From Leptospiraceae bacterium (lineage in GTDB: Bacteria; Spirochaetota; Leptospiria; Leptospirales; Leptospiraceae), in contig JACKPA010000004.1 of the NCBI GenBank assembly GCA_024233865.1, positions 1 to 64,000 of the forward strand: a DNA stretch of 64,000 bases. Reading direction: 5' to 3'. Positions 46,197 through 54,606 of the stretch are shown piece by piece. Below the pieces are notes generated by a model. It ran no database searches and had not been told where the DNA came from. It was given only the letters and a program-made list of their open reading frames with translations. The translations under genes and the position numbers were made by a program. Position 1 is the first letter of the stretch. Every line of letters begins with the position of its first letter.

Positions 46197-46524
46197 ATGG
46201 GACTACAACAACAATTTAATAAATTTGAAGAAAATATAAGATTAACATGGAGCGACGTAAAGTTGAAAAACATTCGGGAAAAAGATGATAGTATTCGTAC
46301 TGATATTAGTGCCACACTAAGAAACAAAGGATACGGAGAGCCAAAATTTTTTCAACAAGGTTCTTATGCGATCAAAACAACTATTGAACCTCTCAATGAT
46401 GACTACGATATTGATGTAGGTGTTGTGATAGATAGTGACAACGCTCCTGGTGACCCAGTAGAAGTTAAAAAAGTTCTTAGGGATGTACTTGCCGCTAGAA
46501 ATTTCAAAGAACCAAAGATTAAAT
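46197..46524 (+). pseudogene. cdn: CBASS cyclase (CD-NTase), 5' part, interrupted by IS
   Basis: Residues 1-109 of a CD-NTase. The nucleotidyltransferase signature is intact: Gly55-Ser56 (FFQQGSYAIK) and metal-binding Asp71/Asp73 (DDYDIDVGVV). The frame runs into the insertion sequence at 46525 and ends in unrelated sequence at 46655. Joined to 47963-48663 after removal of the IS and one 8-bp repeat, it gives an unbroken 342-residue enzyme. In its present state the gene is dead. CD-NTases make cyclic oligonucleotides that trigger an abortive effector on phage infection. Confidence 0.88.
46517..46524. repeat. Target-site duplication, left copy
   Basis: GATTAAAT directly left of the IS; an identical copy is at 47955-47962. 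Perfect identity implies recent insertion. Confidence 0.9.
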
Positions 46525-47954
46525 CAATAAAGTTGTATAAATACACAATAAATTATATCATTACGCAGCTATTTTTAACTTGCTGTTATTCAAATTTCGC
46601 ATTGCTATTATATCTTGCATACAATCCCATCTCAACAATTCGACCAAACCTCTAGTTCGCATAACTTTAATTTTTGATTTCTCTTTATTAGATTTTACAT
46701 CCATTAATCTTTGTTCTCTATCATATTCTAAAAAGAGATAGGAAAGTAAGCATACATCAACAAATCTATTATATGCTTTAAAGTTCTTTCCAGAATAATC
46801 ACATAATCCGAGTTCTGATTTTAACTCTCTAAAGAATATCTCTATCTGCCATCTTAAAGCATAAAGTTCAATAATTTCTTCTTGAGAAATTGATTTATCA
46901 CTACATAATAAGACTTTATAAGATTCTCCTTCTGATTTTCCTTTCTTCTTTTTCCATGAATACACTACTTGCAACTTCATTCCTGAAACCATAAGTGATT
47001 CACTATAAATCAAATACTCATCTTTTCTTTTCTTTCCAGAACCATCACTTGCATATCGAATATGCTTACAGGTATACTTTTCATTACCTTTTTCGATGGA
47101 CAGTCTAATAGAATCTTTTTTCTTTGTTTCGCCGCTTATATGCAATTTCTCACTTTTCTTATGTATTTTATGTACTCTGTTAGTATCTGCAGGAACTATA
47201 TATATCGCTTTATTTTGCATACAACATTTAAAAACTTCTTTTGAATCAAAAAATGAATCTGCAACTACTACAAACTTAGCTTCAAATGGCACTATCAACC
47301 TCATATCTTTGATTATATCACACATTAATTCATGTTGAGTTTTAAATTTAAGTTTATGCTTTTTACAATATTTTTTGGTGTTATAACTATACTCGTAACA
47401 TACTCGTTTTCCATCAGGCATTATTAGTAGGCACATTAAAAATCCATGAGCTTTTGTACTTCGTTTCCCCTTCTTCTTTTGCTTTTTGTCCCTGTATTTT
47501 GTTGCATTTTCAACTAAGGTATCTCCACCCCTTTGGATACATGTACCGTCAACAAGCAATACATACAAACCTTTTGTTCCACATAATTTTATCGTCTCTA
47601 ATACCATGGCTGTCATTACATTTCGTAAAATTTCTCTCGAATAAAATGATTTCGATTCAAAAAATTTCCTTACAGTAGTTTTATTACGAATTTCATCTGC
47701 AATTGTTTTTCCCATGGTTGTAAATGTACATTTATTGCTACAAAATATGAAGCTACTTATATACGCTGGTAGTAATTCTAGTTTTTTCTTTTGAGATGTT
47801 TTTACGTATTGAATTATAAATTCCTTGATTTTTTGAGGAACACTTAGTATCATTTCATTGGGTCTCTCTTATTGATTTTAGTTGCAATTTATTATCGTAA
47901 GATGAGACCTTTTTCTTTTGCAATTATTTATTATCTAAAAATGCAACTTTATTG
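46525..47954 (-). mobile_element. IS4-like insertion sequence, complete (1430 bp)
   Basis: Bounded by inverted repeats CAATAAAGTTG (46525-46535) and CAACTTTATTG (47944-47954), with GATTAAAT duplicated on both sides. One full-length transposase gene fills it. Both ends and gene are intact, so it may still be mobile. Eight-base duplications fit some IS4/IS701-related groups. It lies inside the CD-NTase gene, antisense to it. Confidence 0.9.
46561..47853 (-). CDS. IS4/IS701-type DDE transposase
   Basis: A 430-residue transposase. The catalytic triad is visible: first Asp in LYVLLVDGTCIQRGG, second in FVVVADSFFDSKE, and Glu in YALRWQIEIFFRELKSELGL, the Y-(2)-R-(3)-E-(6)-K signature of IS4-type enzymes. 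It is basic at many positions, as expected for DNA binding. Full length, no internal stop. It lies within its element's inverted repeats. Antisense frames inside it are shadows. Confidence 0.92.
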   Translation of the reverse strand: MILSVPQKIKEFIIQYVKTSQKKKLELLPAYISSFIFCSNKCTFTTMGKTIADEIRNKTTVRKFFESKSFYSREILRNVMTAMVLETIKLCGTKGLYVLLVDGTCIQRGGDTLVENATKYRDKKQKKKGKRSTKAHGFLMCLLIMPDGKRVCYEYSYNTKKYCKKHKLKFKTQHELMCDIIKDMRLIVPFEAKFVVVADSFFDSKEVFKCCMQNKAIYIVPADTNRVHKIHKKSEKLHISGETKKKDSIRLSIEKGNEKYTCKHIRYASDGSGKKRKDEYLIYSESLMVSGMKLQVVYSWKKKKGKSEGESYKVLLCSDKSISQEEIIELYALRWQIEIFFRELKSELGLCDYSGKNFKAYNRFVDVCLLSYLFLEYDREQRLMDVKSNKEKSKIKVMRTRGLVELLRWDCMQDIIAMRNLNNSKLKIAA

Positions 47955-47962
47955 GATTAAAT
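47955..47962. repeat. Target-site duplication, right copy
   Basis: GATTAAAT, identical to the left copy at 46517-46524. Confidence 0.9.
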
Positions 47963-48663
47963 TACCATGTGTAACAGCTCAATACTTCAAATCAGGTGAA
48001 AAACATTTCCATCTAGATTATACCATTTATAAAAATCAAAACGATAATTATTTTCTTGCAGTGGGAAAAGAACATTCAAGCAAGGAGCAAAAAAAATGGG
48101 AGGAATCTGACCCCAAAGATTTACTTGAATGGTTAAAAAATCCAATGAATTTGGATGTAAAAGAAGTTGAACAATATAAAAGGGTTATAAAGTATTTAAA
48201 AAGATGGCGTGATTTTAAGTTTCCTGAAATAGAAAGAAAAAAAGTCTACTCTATTGGCATAGCGGTAATGGTTGGACAATCATTTAGCAAAAGTATATCT
48301 TATGATGGTGACGTATCAGATATTGATTGTTTGATTAAAACTATCGACAAAATGTTATCGACTTATTTTACCTTGATAGCTTCTGATTCTCAAGGTAATC
48401 CACAATATAAAATTAAAGTAGACTTACCTAGACAACCATATCGAGATATTTTCACAAAACATGGGAAAACGGTTGGTACAATAATTCACAAAAGACTAGA
48501 CGATTTAAAAAATAAACTTGAAGTTGTAGTTGCAAAATCAAGTTTAAAAGAGCAATGTGAAATTTTGGCAAATGATGTGTTTGGCAGTGATTTTCCTATT
48601 ACAGAAAATGACAATAAAAAATTTAAAGAACCAGGATATGTTTCTTCTCCCCAAGGTGCTTAA
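47963..48663 (+). pseudogene. cdn: CBASS cyclase (CD-NTase), 3' part
   Basis: The remaining 233 residues of the interrupted cyclase. Starting from TACCATGTGTAACAGC the frame reads PCVTAQYFKSGEKHFHLDYT, which places the third active-site Asp at position 128 of the rebuilt protein. The C-terminal helical domain continues to GYVSSPQGA. Its TAA is directly followed by the ATG of the E2-like gene, so these were coupled. An in-frame translation start at 47872 belongs partly to the IS end and is not native. Confidence 0.88.
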
Positions 48664-49595
48664 ATGCAGGAAAAGATTAAAAAATTTTTAGAGGAAAAGG
48701 GCTATAATGTAAAATTAGTAAATTCACGAATTGTTACGGAACATCATTTCGAAAATTTTAAAATTCAAATTTCCGGGGAACTAGATTGTAACAATTTTCC
48801 TTTTTCTTTACCTAAATTATTTTTACTTGATAGGCGAAAATATGGTTTGTTGGCTCATGTTGGATGGGATATTGATAAAAAACAAAGTGATGAGGGTTTG
48901 ATCTGTGAAGGAGTCTCAGAAAACCGCCATGTTGATTATGATAAGCCTGAAGAAGTTTATTTACTATCTTTAAATAAGGCAGTCCAAACTATAAAAGAAC
49001 TTTTATTGAATAAAGAAAAAAATAACGAAGAAGTAGTAAAGGAATTTTCTGCTCATTGGAGATTTTTAATAAAAGATGAAAACCACAGAGTTATAAATTT
49101 TCTCGAACCATCCGAACATATTTTCGAAATAAAACCGGTGGTTAGTGTTGACCTCATATATAATAACGTAACGTTTTTTGTTAATGATTCGTATATAAAC
49201 CCTGAATATTCTTTTATAAAGAGATTGAAGAAAAACGGAACTGTAAAAGGCAAAGGTATATACTTACCAATAATTAAACCAATTTTACCCCCAAGCCCAA
49301 GTCTTGATATTAAAGAATGGTGGATGGAATTATTAAAACAATTGAATGATGATTCAGTATTGGAGTTGAAAGAAAAATTACACAATCAAAAATCAAAAAT
49401 ATTTTGGTTATTATCTTCCATACAGTTTGAGGAAAATAAATATAGTTGGTTTTGTATAAAATTTGTAAATCAAACGAGAGACTATTTTCCATTAACAATA
49501 AATAGTATGCGAAACGGTTGGAATGTATTTGCTCATAATGTAATTTTGCATAATAGAGAATGTCTTGGTTCAGCGAAAAGCGGACTTTTTACCCC
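48664..49595 (+). pseudogene. cap2: CBASS Cap2-like E2/E1 protein, E2 part, interrupted by IS3
   Basis: About 311 residues. The N-terminal domain resembles prokaryotic ubiquitin-conjugating (E2) folds, with likely catalytic Cys in DEGLICEGVSENRH and a SLPKLFLLDRRKYGLL strand. Cap2 joins such an E2 domain to an E1 ThiF domain and attaches the cyclase to targets to prime it. Reading stops ten bases inside the IS3 element (LFTPSK). The E1 part is found on the far side at 51129. Position directly behind the cyclase fits type II CBASS. Confidence 0.8.
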
Positions 49596-49756
49596 CTCAA
49601 AATAAGGTGATAAATAAATTATTAAATAATCAATTTTCGCATAAATTGTAATGAAAACCAATTTTTTTGCTTGTCATTAGAAATGCAAGCTAAACAATAA
49701 AATTACCCAAAAAAACCCATAATCTGGAATTTGAGTAAGAAAAGACTCTGATTTAT

Positions 49757-50683
49757 TCAGAGCAAGTCTTGAAAAAATAACCTCCTATTTTCTTTACCAA
49801 TTTCAAGTTTTCGTTTTCTTTCAGCTAAGATAAGTTCTCTGTTTCCGTTGATTACATCAAAGGGAGCAACATAATTGATCGCAGAATGCAGTCTTTTCGT
49901 ATTGTAAAAATCTATCCATTCGCCAAATTCTTTTTTCACCTGTTCAATAGAAAACTTAGGCATATTTCGTAAAGATTCTTGCTTTGCCGTTCCATGAAAC
50001 CTTTCGATTTTTCCATTAGATTGAGGATGATTAACCGAGGTTCTGGAATGTGTTAAACCACTATCTCGAAGAGCTTCTTTAAACTCATAAGAGATAAATT
50101 GACTTCCATTGTCAGAAATGATTCTTGGTTTGTTTTCCGTTTCAAAAACCCAATCGCAACATGCACCCCAAAGAACTATTATCACATCAAAAGACTCCAT
50201 ACTTTCTCGAATATCCCATTTTAATATAGCTCTCGAAAAACCATCCAAAACGCAAATAAGGTATAGAAATGTTCCTTTAAAGTTGATATAGGATATATCA
50301 GTATGCCAATGTTCATGAAGCCTTACAGGTTGCTCAAAACCCCTTTTTTTAGGCTCACAAGTAGGTTTTGTCCACCTGTTGTTTAAAGATGCTCTAACAA
50401 GAATCCGATAAACTGTAGAGGGTGAAAGATACACAATATTTGTGTCTACCATCATCCAAGTTAGCCGCTTATATCCTTCTTCTATGTTTGCTTTCTTAAA
50501 CTCTATTACAGCCATAATTTCTGTCTCTGTTGCCCAATGGCTTTTAGGAACATTCCTTTTTACAGGAGGATTCCCATAGCAGTCCTTCCATTCGATAAAT
50601 CTTTGTTTATTAACTCCAATAAAAAACAATAACTTACTCTCACTTAGACCTGTTAATTTTTTCAATCGAAGTATTTCATCCAC
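49757..50683 (-). CDS. IS3-family transposase OrfB (DDE integrase core)
   Basis: A 308-residue product with the rve integrase fold: Asp in EHWHTDISYINFKG, Asp in PRIISDNGSQFISYEF and Glu in HPQSNGKIERFHGTAKQE. The frame stays open upstream to the A9 run at the end of orfA (reading TEWSSIEKGQASPEIRDKIV), so the real enzyme is probably an OrfAB fusion made by -1 frameshifting. No internal stops; likely active. Confidence 0.92.
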   Translation of the reverse strand: MDEILRLKKLTGLSESKLLFFIGVNKQRFIEWKDCYGNPPVKRNVPKSHWATETEIMAVIEFKKANIEEGYKRLTWMMVDTNIVYLSPSTVYRILVRASLNNRWTKPTCEPKKRGFEQPVRLHEHWHTDISYINFKGTFLYLICVLDGFSRAILKWDIRESMESFDVIIVLWGACCDWVFETENKPRIISDNGSQFISYEFKEALRDSGLTHSRTSVNHPQSNGKIERFHGTAKQESLRNMPKFSIEQVKKEFGEWIDFYNTKRLHSAINYVAPFDVINGNRELILAERKRKLEIGKENRRLFFQDLL

Positions 50684-50721
50684 AATTTTGTCTCTAATTT
50701 CCGGACTTGCTTGACCTTTTT

Positions 50722-51048
50722 CTATGCTCGACCATTCTGTTTTTTTTTAAGCTCTAACAATTCTTGAGATAACTCGGCAATGATTTCATTTTTTTTCGCA
50801 AGTTCTTTCTCGTAATTTTTGAGCAATTTTTCTTTACTTGATTGTTCTCGTTTTGTTTGACCGGATAGAGCTTCTTTTCCTGCTTCCAGAATCATTTTCC
50901 ACCAATGGCTTATCATATTGGGATGTACTCTGAATTCATCACAAGTCTCTATTAATTTTGATTTGTTAAAATGTTTACGAATTATATTGAGTTTATCTTC
51001 AACACTCCAATTTCGTCTCTTTTTACTACTTCCTTGTGTAGTTGTCAT
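50722..51048 (-). CDS. IS3-family transposase OrfA
   Basis: A 108-residue DNA-binding protein: helix-turn-helix (WSVEDKLNIIRKHFNKSK to HPNMISHWWKMILE) and a C-terminal leucine-zipper-like coil (EKELAKKNEIIAELSQELLE). It ends with KKK, encoded by nine consecutive A, then reads QNGRA. The A run allows slippage into the orfB frame. An AAAGGAG site precedes its ATG. Confidence 0.9.
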   Translation of the reverse strand: MTTTQGSSKKRRNWSVEDKLNIIRKHFNKSKLIETCDEFRVHPNMISHWWKMILEAGKEALSGQTKREQSSKEKLLKNYEKELAKKNEIIAELSQELLELKKKQNGRA

Positions 51049-51128
51049 GTGAGTTCTCCTTTATTTTTACTCTCAAAAACTCACCTTATTTTGACACCCC
51101 TAAAAGTACGGTTTCATCTGAAGCCTAA

Positions 51129-51809
51129 CAAGAATATATCCTGCCAAGAGGCGGAGCTATCAAAAAATTAAGTGATAAAACAATTTCTATTGTTGGTTGT
51201 GGCTCAATAGGTGGTGAAGTTGCTCGTCAATTAGCAAGCACAGGAATTAATCAATTAGTTCTAGTAGATTATGATTCTTTAGAAATAGAAAATATTTACC
51301 GCCATTTTTTGAGACCTGAGTATATTGGCATAAAAAAAGTATATTCATTAGAACTTGAATTACAAACTCAGTACCCATATTTACAAGTAAAGAAAACAAC
51401 AAAAAAGTATTTAAAAGATTGTTTAGAAGAATCATTTTTGAATTCCGTTAACGGAGTAATTGTAGCAACAGGCAACCCTACAGAAGAAAGATATTTTAAC
51501 GAAAAATTATTCAAAAAAGAAAAAAGTGACTATTTTTTTCTGGCTTGGGCTTGCAAAGAAGCTTACGCAAAAGCTACGGGAAGAGGTTTGGGAGAGGATT
51601 TTACTCAATTGGATTTAAGTTTTTTATCGGATAATACAGCAGAAATACGCTTACAAAGAGATAATGTGGAAGCGACACCAGAAAAGGCTTCACTTCGTAT
51701 TCTTGGCATTTATCCCGAATTTACTTCTGCACTTTGTTTGCTTTCGCTGAAAGATTTTACATACTCTTTTTGTGAGTTGGATAAAAATGAGTTTACTTCT
51801 TATTTGTAA
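51129..51809 (+). pseudogene. Cap2-like E1 (ThiF) part fused to a phosphopantetheinyl transferase remnant
   Basis: After the stop TAA at 51126 the frame reads QEYILPRGGAIKKLSDKTIS, then the ATP-binding IVGCGSIGGEVARQLAS and DYDSLEIENIYRHFL of an E1/ThiF domain, up to GNPTEERYFNEKLF near 51510. From about 51530 it becomes FFLAWACKEAYAKATGRGLG, the WxxKEA motif of Sfp-type phosphopantetheinyl transferases, and ends like one (FTSALCLLSLKDF). The E1 C-terminus and the PPTase N-terminus are both missing, so this is a deletion chimera. A joined native frame from the E2 part would hit the TAA; probably a Tyr codon mutated. Confidence 0.75.
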
Positions 51810-51889
51810 AAAAAAAAATGCCGAAATTTATTCTATAAGGTAAATTTAAAAAAAATTTTATAGAAATAATTAAAAGTGAAAAAACCTAT

Positions 51890-51918
51890 TTGACAAATTA
51901 ATAAGTATTTACAATTAC
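51890..51918 (+). promoter_or_regulatory. Candidate promoter of the second CBASS operon
   Basis: TTGACAAATTAATA begins at 51890, 68 bases before ATG 51958; the first 14 bases match the string at 46139 except for one A/T change. A -10 is unclear (AATTAC at 17 bases). GGAG precedes the ATG by eight bases. Confidence 0.35.
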
Positions 51919-51957
51919 TCCTTATAAAAAAATACAAATCTAATTGGAGTATAGATT

Positions 51958-52536
51958 ATGTGGCAATGGATCAGTACTATTTTATCTTTTCTAAGTTTAA
52001 TTTCTCTTATTTTAATTGTCAAACAAATTCGTGATACAAGGGTATGGAATAAAATACATTTTACATATACTTTCTTTCCGGATGCTTTAGCTTTTGAGAG
52101 TATTGAAGTCTTCCTTGATAAAAGAATTTCTTTTTGGAAACGTGACTCACCTCTAACGGAAACTGAAGTAAAAGCTCTTCTTGGTAAGAGCGAATTAAGA
52201 GACGATGAGTTGCACCTGCTTGGGAAAGCGTTTGATTCAACCATTAAAAAAGATGGAATTGATGATATAAAAAACGAACTTTCCGAAGCAGGAAGAAAAT
52301 TAAAATTGTATATGAATCAAATTGAATCTTATTGTGCTGCCATTTCGTCTGGAGTTATTATCTCTGAGACCGCAAAAAATATATATAGCTATAAATTTAA
52401 ACGAGCATACGAAAAAGCAAAACCTTGGATTGATGAACTCCGCAGGAGGACAAATGAACAAGGACTTTACATCGAACTACAAAAAACTATAAAAGAATGG
52501 TACCCGGAGATTAAAGGTGAAGTTGCTCATTATTAA
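51958..52536 (+). CDS. Single-TM protein, DUF4760-like
   Basis: A 192-residue protein with one N-terminal membrane helix (about 5-21, ISTILSFLSLISLILIV) and a helical cytoplasmic domain. The segment YMNQIESYCAAISSGVIISE and the following KPWIDELRRR fit the DUF4760 pattern. Such proteins are often found near defence genes, but their function is unknown. It stands 52 bases before the cyclase gene and may be the first member of that operon; alternatively it belonged to the dead upstream CBASS. Confidence 0.55.
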   Translation: MWQWISTILSFLSLISLILIVKQIRDTRVWNKIHFTYTFFPDALAFESIEVFLDKRISFWKRDSPLTETEVKALLGKSELRDDELHLLGKAFDSTIKKDGIDDIKNELSEAGRKLKLYMNQIESYCAAISSGVIISETAKNIYSYKFKRAYEKAKPWIDELRRRTNEQGLYIELQKTIKEWYPEIKGEVAHY

Positions 52537-52588
52537 TAAGAATTTGAGGTAATAGATAAAAAAATTAACCATCTTAAAAGGATGAACT

Positions 52589-53536
52589 ATGAATTACTCC
52601 AACCAAGATTTATTGAATTTCGTTGAGAAGATAAAATTTAAAAGAGAGGACAAAGCAAAATATCAAAGTCAAATTGATTATCTTGTTTCTAACTTGTCTC
52701 AAAATATCCAAGAAAACACCGACACAAAAGTGTTAAAAATATTACAATCTGGCTCTTGGAAAAAAGGAACGATTTTAAAACCCAAAGATGATAATCCAGT
52801 AGATATAGATTTAGTATTTTTCTTGGATATAGACTTTAATAACTATTCTACTTTCCAGAAAATAAATATTTTGATTGTTTCTTTTTTAAAAAAAATTTAT
52901 CCAAACAAAAAAGAAGATGACTTTTGGGAGAATCCAAAAACATCAGGGGTTGAGTTTAGAGTTTCTGGCTTAAATGTGGACATTGTTCCTGTTCGAGAAG
53001 CTCCAGAAGTGGGGCTTAAAGATTATGTTGAGCAACCTGACAAAAATTATAAAAGATTTATTACATCTCCGGAAGGTCAGTTAAAATTTATTAGAAGAAG
53101 AAAAGAAGAAAATCCTAATTTCACATCCATTGTCAGGATTTTGAAAAAATGGAGAAATGTAAACGACTTAGAATTATCTTCTTTTTCCATTGAATTGGTA
53201 GTGGCATATTTGGACATAAAGAAAGGTGTTGAAAATAATATTCAAGAATCTCTTGTAAGATTTTTTGAGTTTATCAGTAGAAAAATAATTCCCACTATCC
53301 ACTTTAATGCTCCTTATGGTATGATTCCTGACTACAATCCAAATAGTCTAATCATTTCTGACCCTACAAATAATGGAAATAATACAACGAAGTATTTGAC
53401 TCAAACAGATTGGGACAAAATTCAAAAAAAAGCAAGATTTGCATTTGAAACTATTGTATATGCAAAGGAGCGAGATTATCAAAATGAAACTTTGAATTTA
53501 TGGAAAGAAGTTTTTGGAGGAGAATTTTCGGTATAA
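52589..53536 (+). CDS. cdn: CBASS cyclic-oligonucleotide synthase (CD-NTase), intact
   Basis: A 315-residue nucleotidyltransferase. Gly55-Ser56 (LQSGSWKKGTIL), Asp72/Asp74 (PVDIDLVFFLD) and Asp131 (LNVDIVPV) form the catalytic set. FTSIVRILKKWRNVNDLELS and SFSIELVVAYL match the helical second half of CD-NTases. It should make a cyclic di- or trinucleotide on infection. AAAGGA lies before ATG 52589. The HORMA-like gene begins two bases after its stop and the SLATT-like effector overlaps that, so the operon looks complete apart from TRIP13. It is not a duplicate of the interrupted cyclase: the two differ throughout. Confidence 0.9.
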   Translation: MNYSNQDLLNFVEKIKFKREDKAKYQSQIDYLVSNLSQNIQENTDTKVLKILQSGSWKKGTILKPKDDNPVDIDLVFFLDIDFNNYSTFQKINILIVSFLKKIYPNKKEDDFWENPKTSGVEFRVSGLNVDIVPVREAPEVGLKDYVEQPDKNYKRFITSPEGQLKFIRRRKEENPNFTSIVRILKKWRNVNDLELSSFSIELVVAYLDIKKGVENNIQESLVRFFEFISRKIIPTIHFNAPYGMIPDYNPNSLIISDPTNNGNNTTKYLTQTDWDKIQKKARFAFETIVYAKERDYQNETLNLWKEVFGGEFSV

Positions 53537-53538
53537 TT

Positions 53539-54009
53539 ATGAATTCAACAGATTTTAAACAACTATTTAAGTGCATTGCAGCAGATTTCAAAATGATAGC
53601 AATGAGAACAGGTCTCAAAACCGAATCCGAATGTGATAAAATATTACATGACATAAATTTATTTCTTTGTAATGATTTTTTATCACAGGTTTTCTTTGTT
53701 GTTGACGACAGATATGGAAAACCCTTACGAGTAAAGAAATATATAATCAACTTTGTAAACCGTTCCACGAACGACAGACCAGGTGATAACGATTGGGATG
53801 ACATTGAAGCGGAAAGTCTTTATCCAATAATTTCACACAATGAGACTTGGAATTCACTAAGTGAAAATCAGAAAAATGAATTTCAAAAAGGCTTAAAATT
53901 GAATTGGTCTCCATCAGATATAGATACGGATTTTCCACATTTACGAGGTAGCATGGATAAAAAATACACAAGTAACGATATTGGAATAGATAGGATTAGT
54001 TATGAATAA
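53539..54009 (+). CDS. HORMA-like CBASS regulator (Cap7-like)
   Basis: A 156-residue protein. IAADFKMIAMRTGLKTESEC aligns with the A-T-D-L-R-R-x-x-x-x-Y-G helix of bacterial HORMA proteins, and INLFLCNDFLSQVFFVVDD with their second helix and beta strand; a D-R-P-G-D turn and a C-terminal YTSNDIGIDRISYE safety-belt-like end follow. In type III CBASS such proteins bind a phage peptide and switch on the cyclase, and a TRIP13 ATPase (Cap6) resets them. Cap6 is absent here. ATG 53539 is two bases after the cyclase stop; GGAGGAG lies 15 bases upstream. Assignment is by pattern and context. Confidence 0.68.
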   Translation: MNSTDFKQLFKCIAADFKMIAMRTGLKTESECDKILHDINLFLCNDFLSQVFFVVDDRYGKPLRVKKYIINFVNRSTNDRPGDNDWDDIEAESLYPIISHNETWNSLSENQKNEFQKGLKLNWSPSDIDTDFPHLRGSMDKKYTSNDIGIDRISYE

Positions 54010-54583
54010 CGAAAAAGAAAGTATAGAAAAAGAACTATGGAATTTGTCCAGAAAAGCAGACCAGACAAGGTCCATGCACGGAATGATAGCAGAAAATTTA
54101 AGCTCAAAACAGCGTTTTGTATTGATTTTCATTACTATTGGTTCTGCAATTTCTGCTATGTTGATTTTTAGTAAACTTCCTAATGAGTGGGAATTATTAC
54201 CTGGCTTTCTTTCTGCTGTTGTGTTTATTGTAAGTTTGCTTCCAAGTACTTTGGAATGGAATAAGCAAATCCAAGAAAGAGAACTATCCCTAAGATTATG
54301 GGGTGATTGGGTTCGAGAGGCTCAAAATTTTGGAAATACTGAACTACCAAAATTAACAGTTGAAGAGGCTCAACTAAAATTGAATACACTAAATGAAAAG
54401 TACAGAAAGGTGATGGAACAAACGATTCCAATTCCTGATTCAAAATTTGTAAAATTGAAACAAAGGCATTTGCAAAAGGTTGAGTTGTCAAAAGCTGTAA
54501 GTAAGAATCCTTTTAAAACTATTAAAAGTTTAAAAAGGGAATTGATGAAGAAGTTTGAACAAAAATGTAAGAATACGACTTGA
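54002..54583 (+). CDS. Two-TM SLATT-like CBASS effector
   Basis: A 193-residue membrane protein: helical N-terminus, two membrane helices (about 38-56 and 66-83), then a long cytoplasmic helical tail rich in Lys/Glu. This is the SLATT layout, a known class of pore-forming effector for nucleotide-activated systems. Its ATG overlaps the HORMA-like stop by eight bases (ATGAATAA), so it belongs to the operon. On cyclic-nucleotide binding it would damage the inner membrane and stop phage spread. Ligand and pore function are inferred from family and context. Confidence 0.7.
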   Translation: MNNEKESIEKELWNLSRKADQTRSMHGMIAENLSSKQRFVLIFITIGSAISAMLIFSKLPNEWELLPGFLSAVVFIVSLLPSTLEWNKQIQERELSLRLWGDWVREAQNFGNTELPKLTVEEAQLKLNTLNEKYRKVMEQTIPIPDSKFVKLKQRHLQKVELSKAVSKNPFKTIKSLKRELMKKFEQKCKNTT

Positions 54584-54606
54584 ATAATTAAAAGGAGTTA
54601 TATGAT

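Larger units (their letters stand above)
49596..51096 (-). mobile_element. IS3-family insertion sequence (about 1.5 kb)
   Basis: Terminal inverted repeats TCAAAATAAGGTGA (49597-49610) and TCACCTTATTTTGA (51081-51094) enclose orfA and orfB. A possible target duplication CCCC flanks it (49592-49595 and 51097-51100). OrfA and orfB are in different frames with a run of nine A at their junction, the usual programmed -1 frameshift. It splits the Cap2-like gene. The outermost bases of the repeats differ, so exact ends carry one or two bases of doubt. Confidence 0.88.

Noticed and set aside
47872..47962. Native start for the cyclase 3' part at 47872
   Set aside because: That sequence lies inside the insertion element's right end; the native frame only begins after the target duplication.
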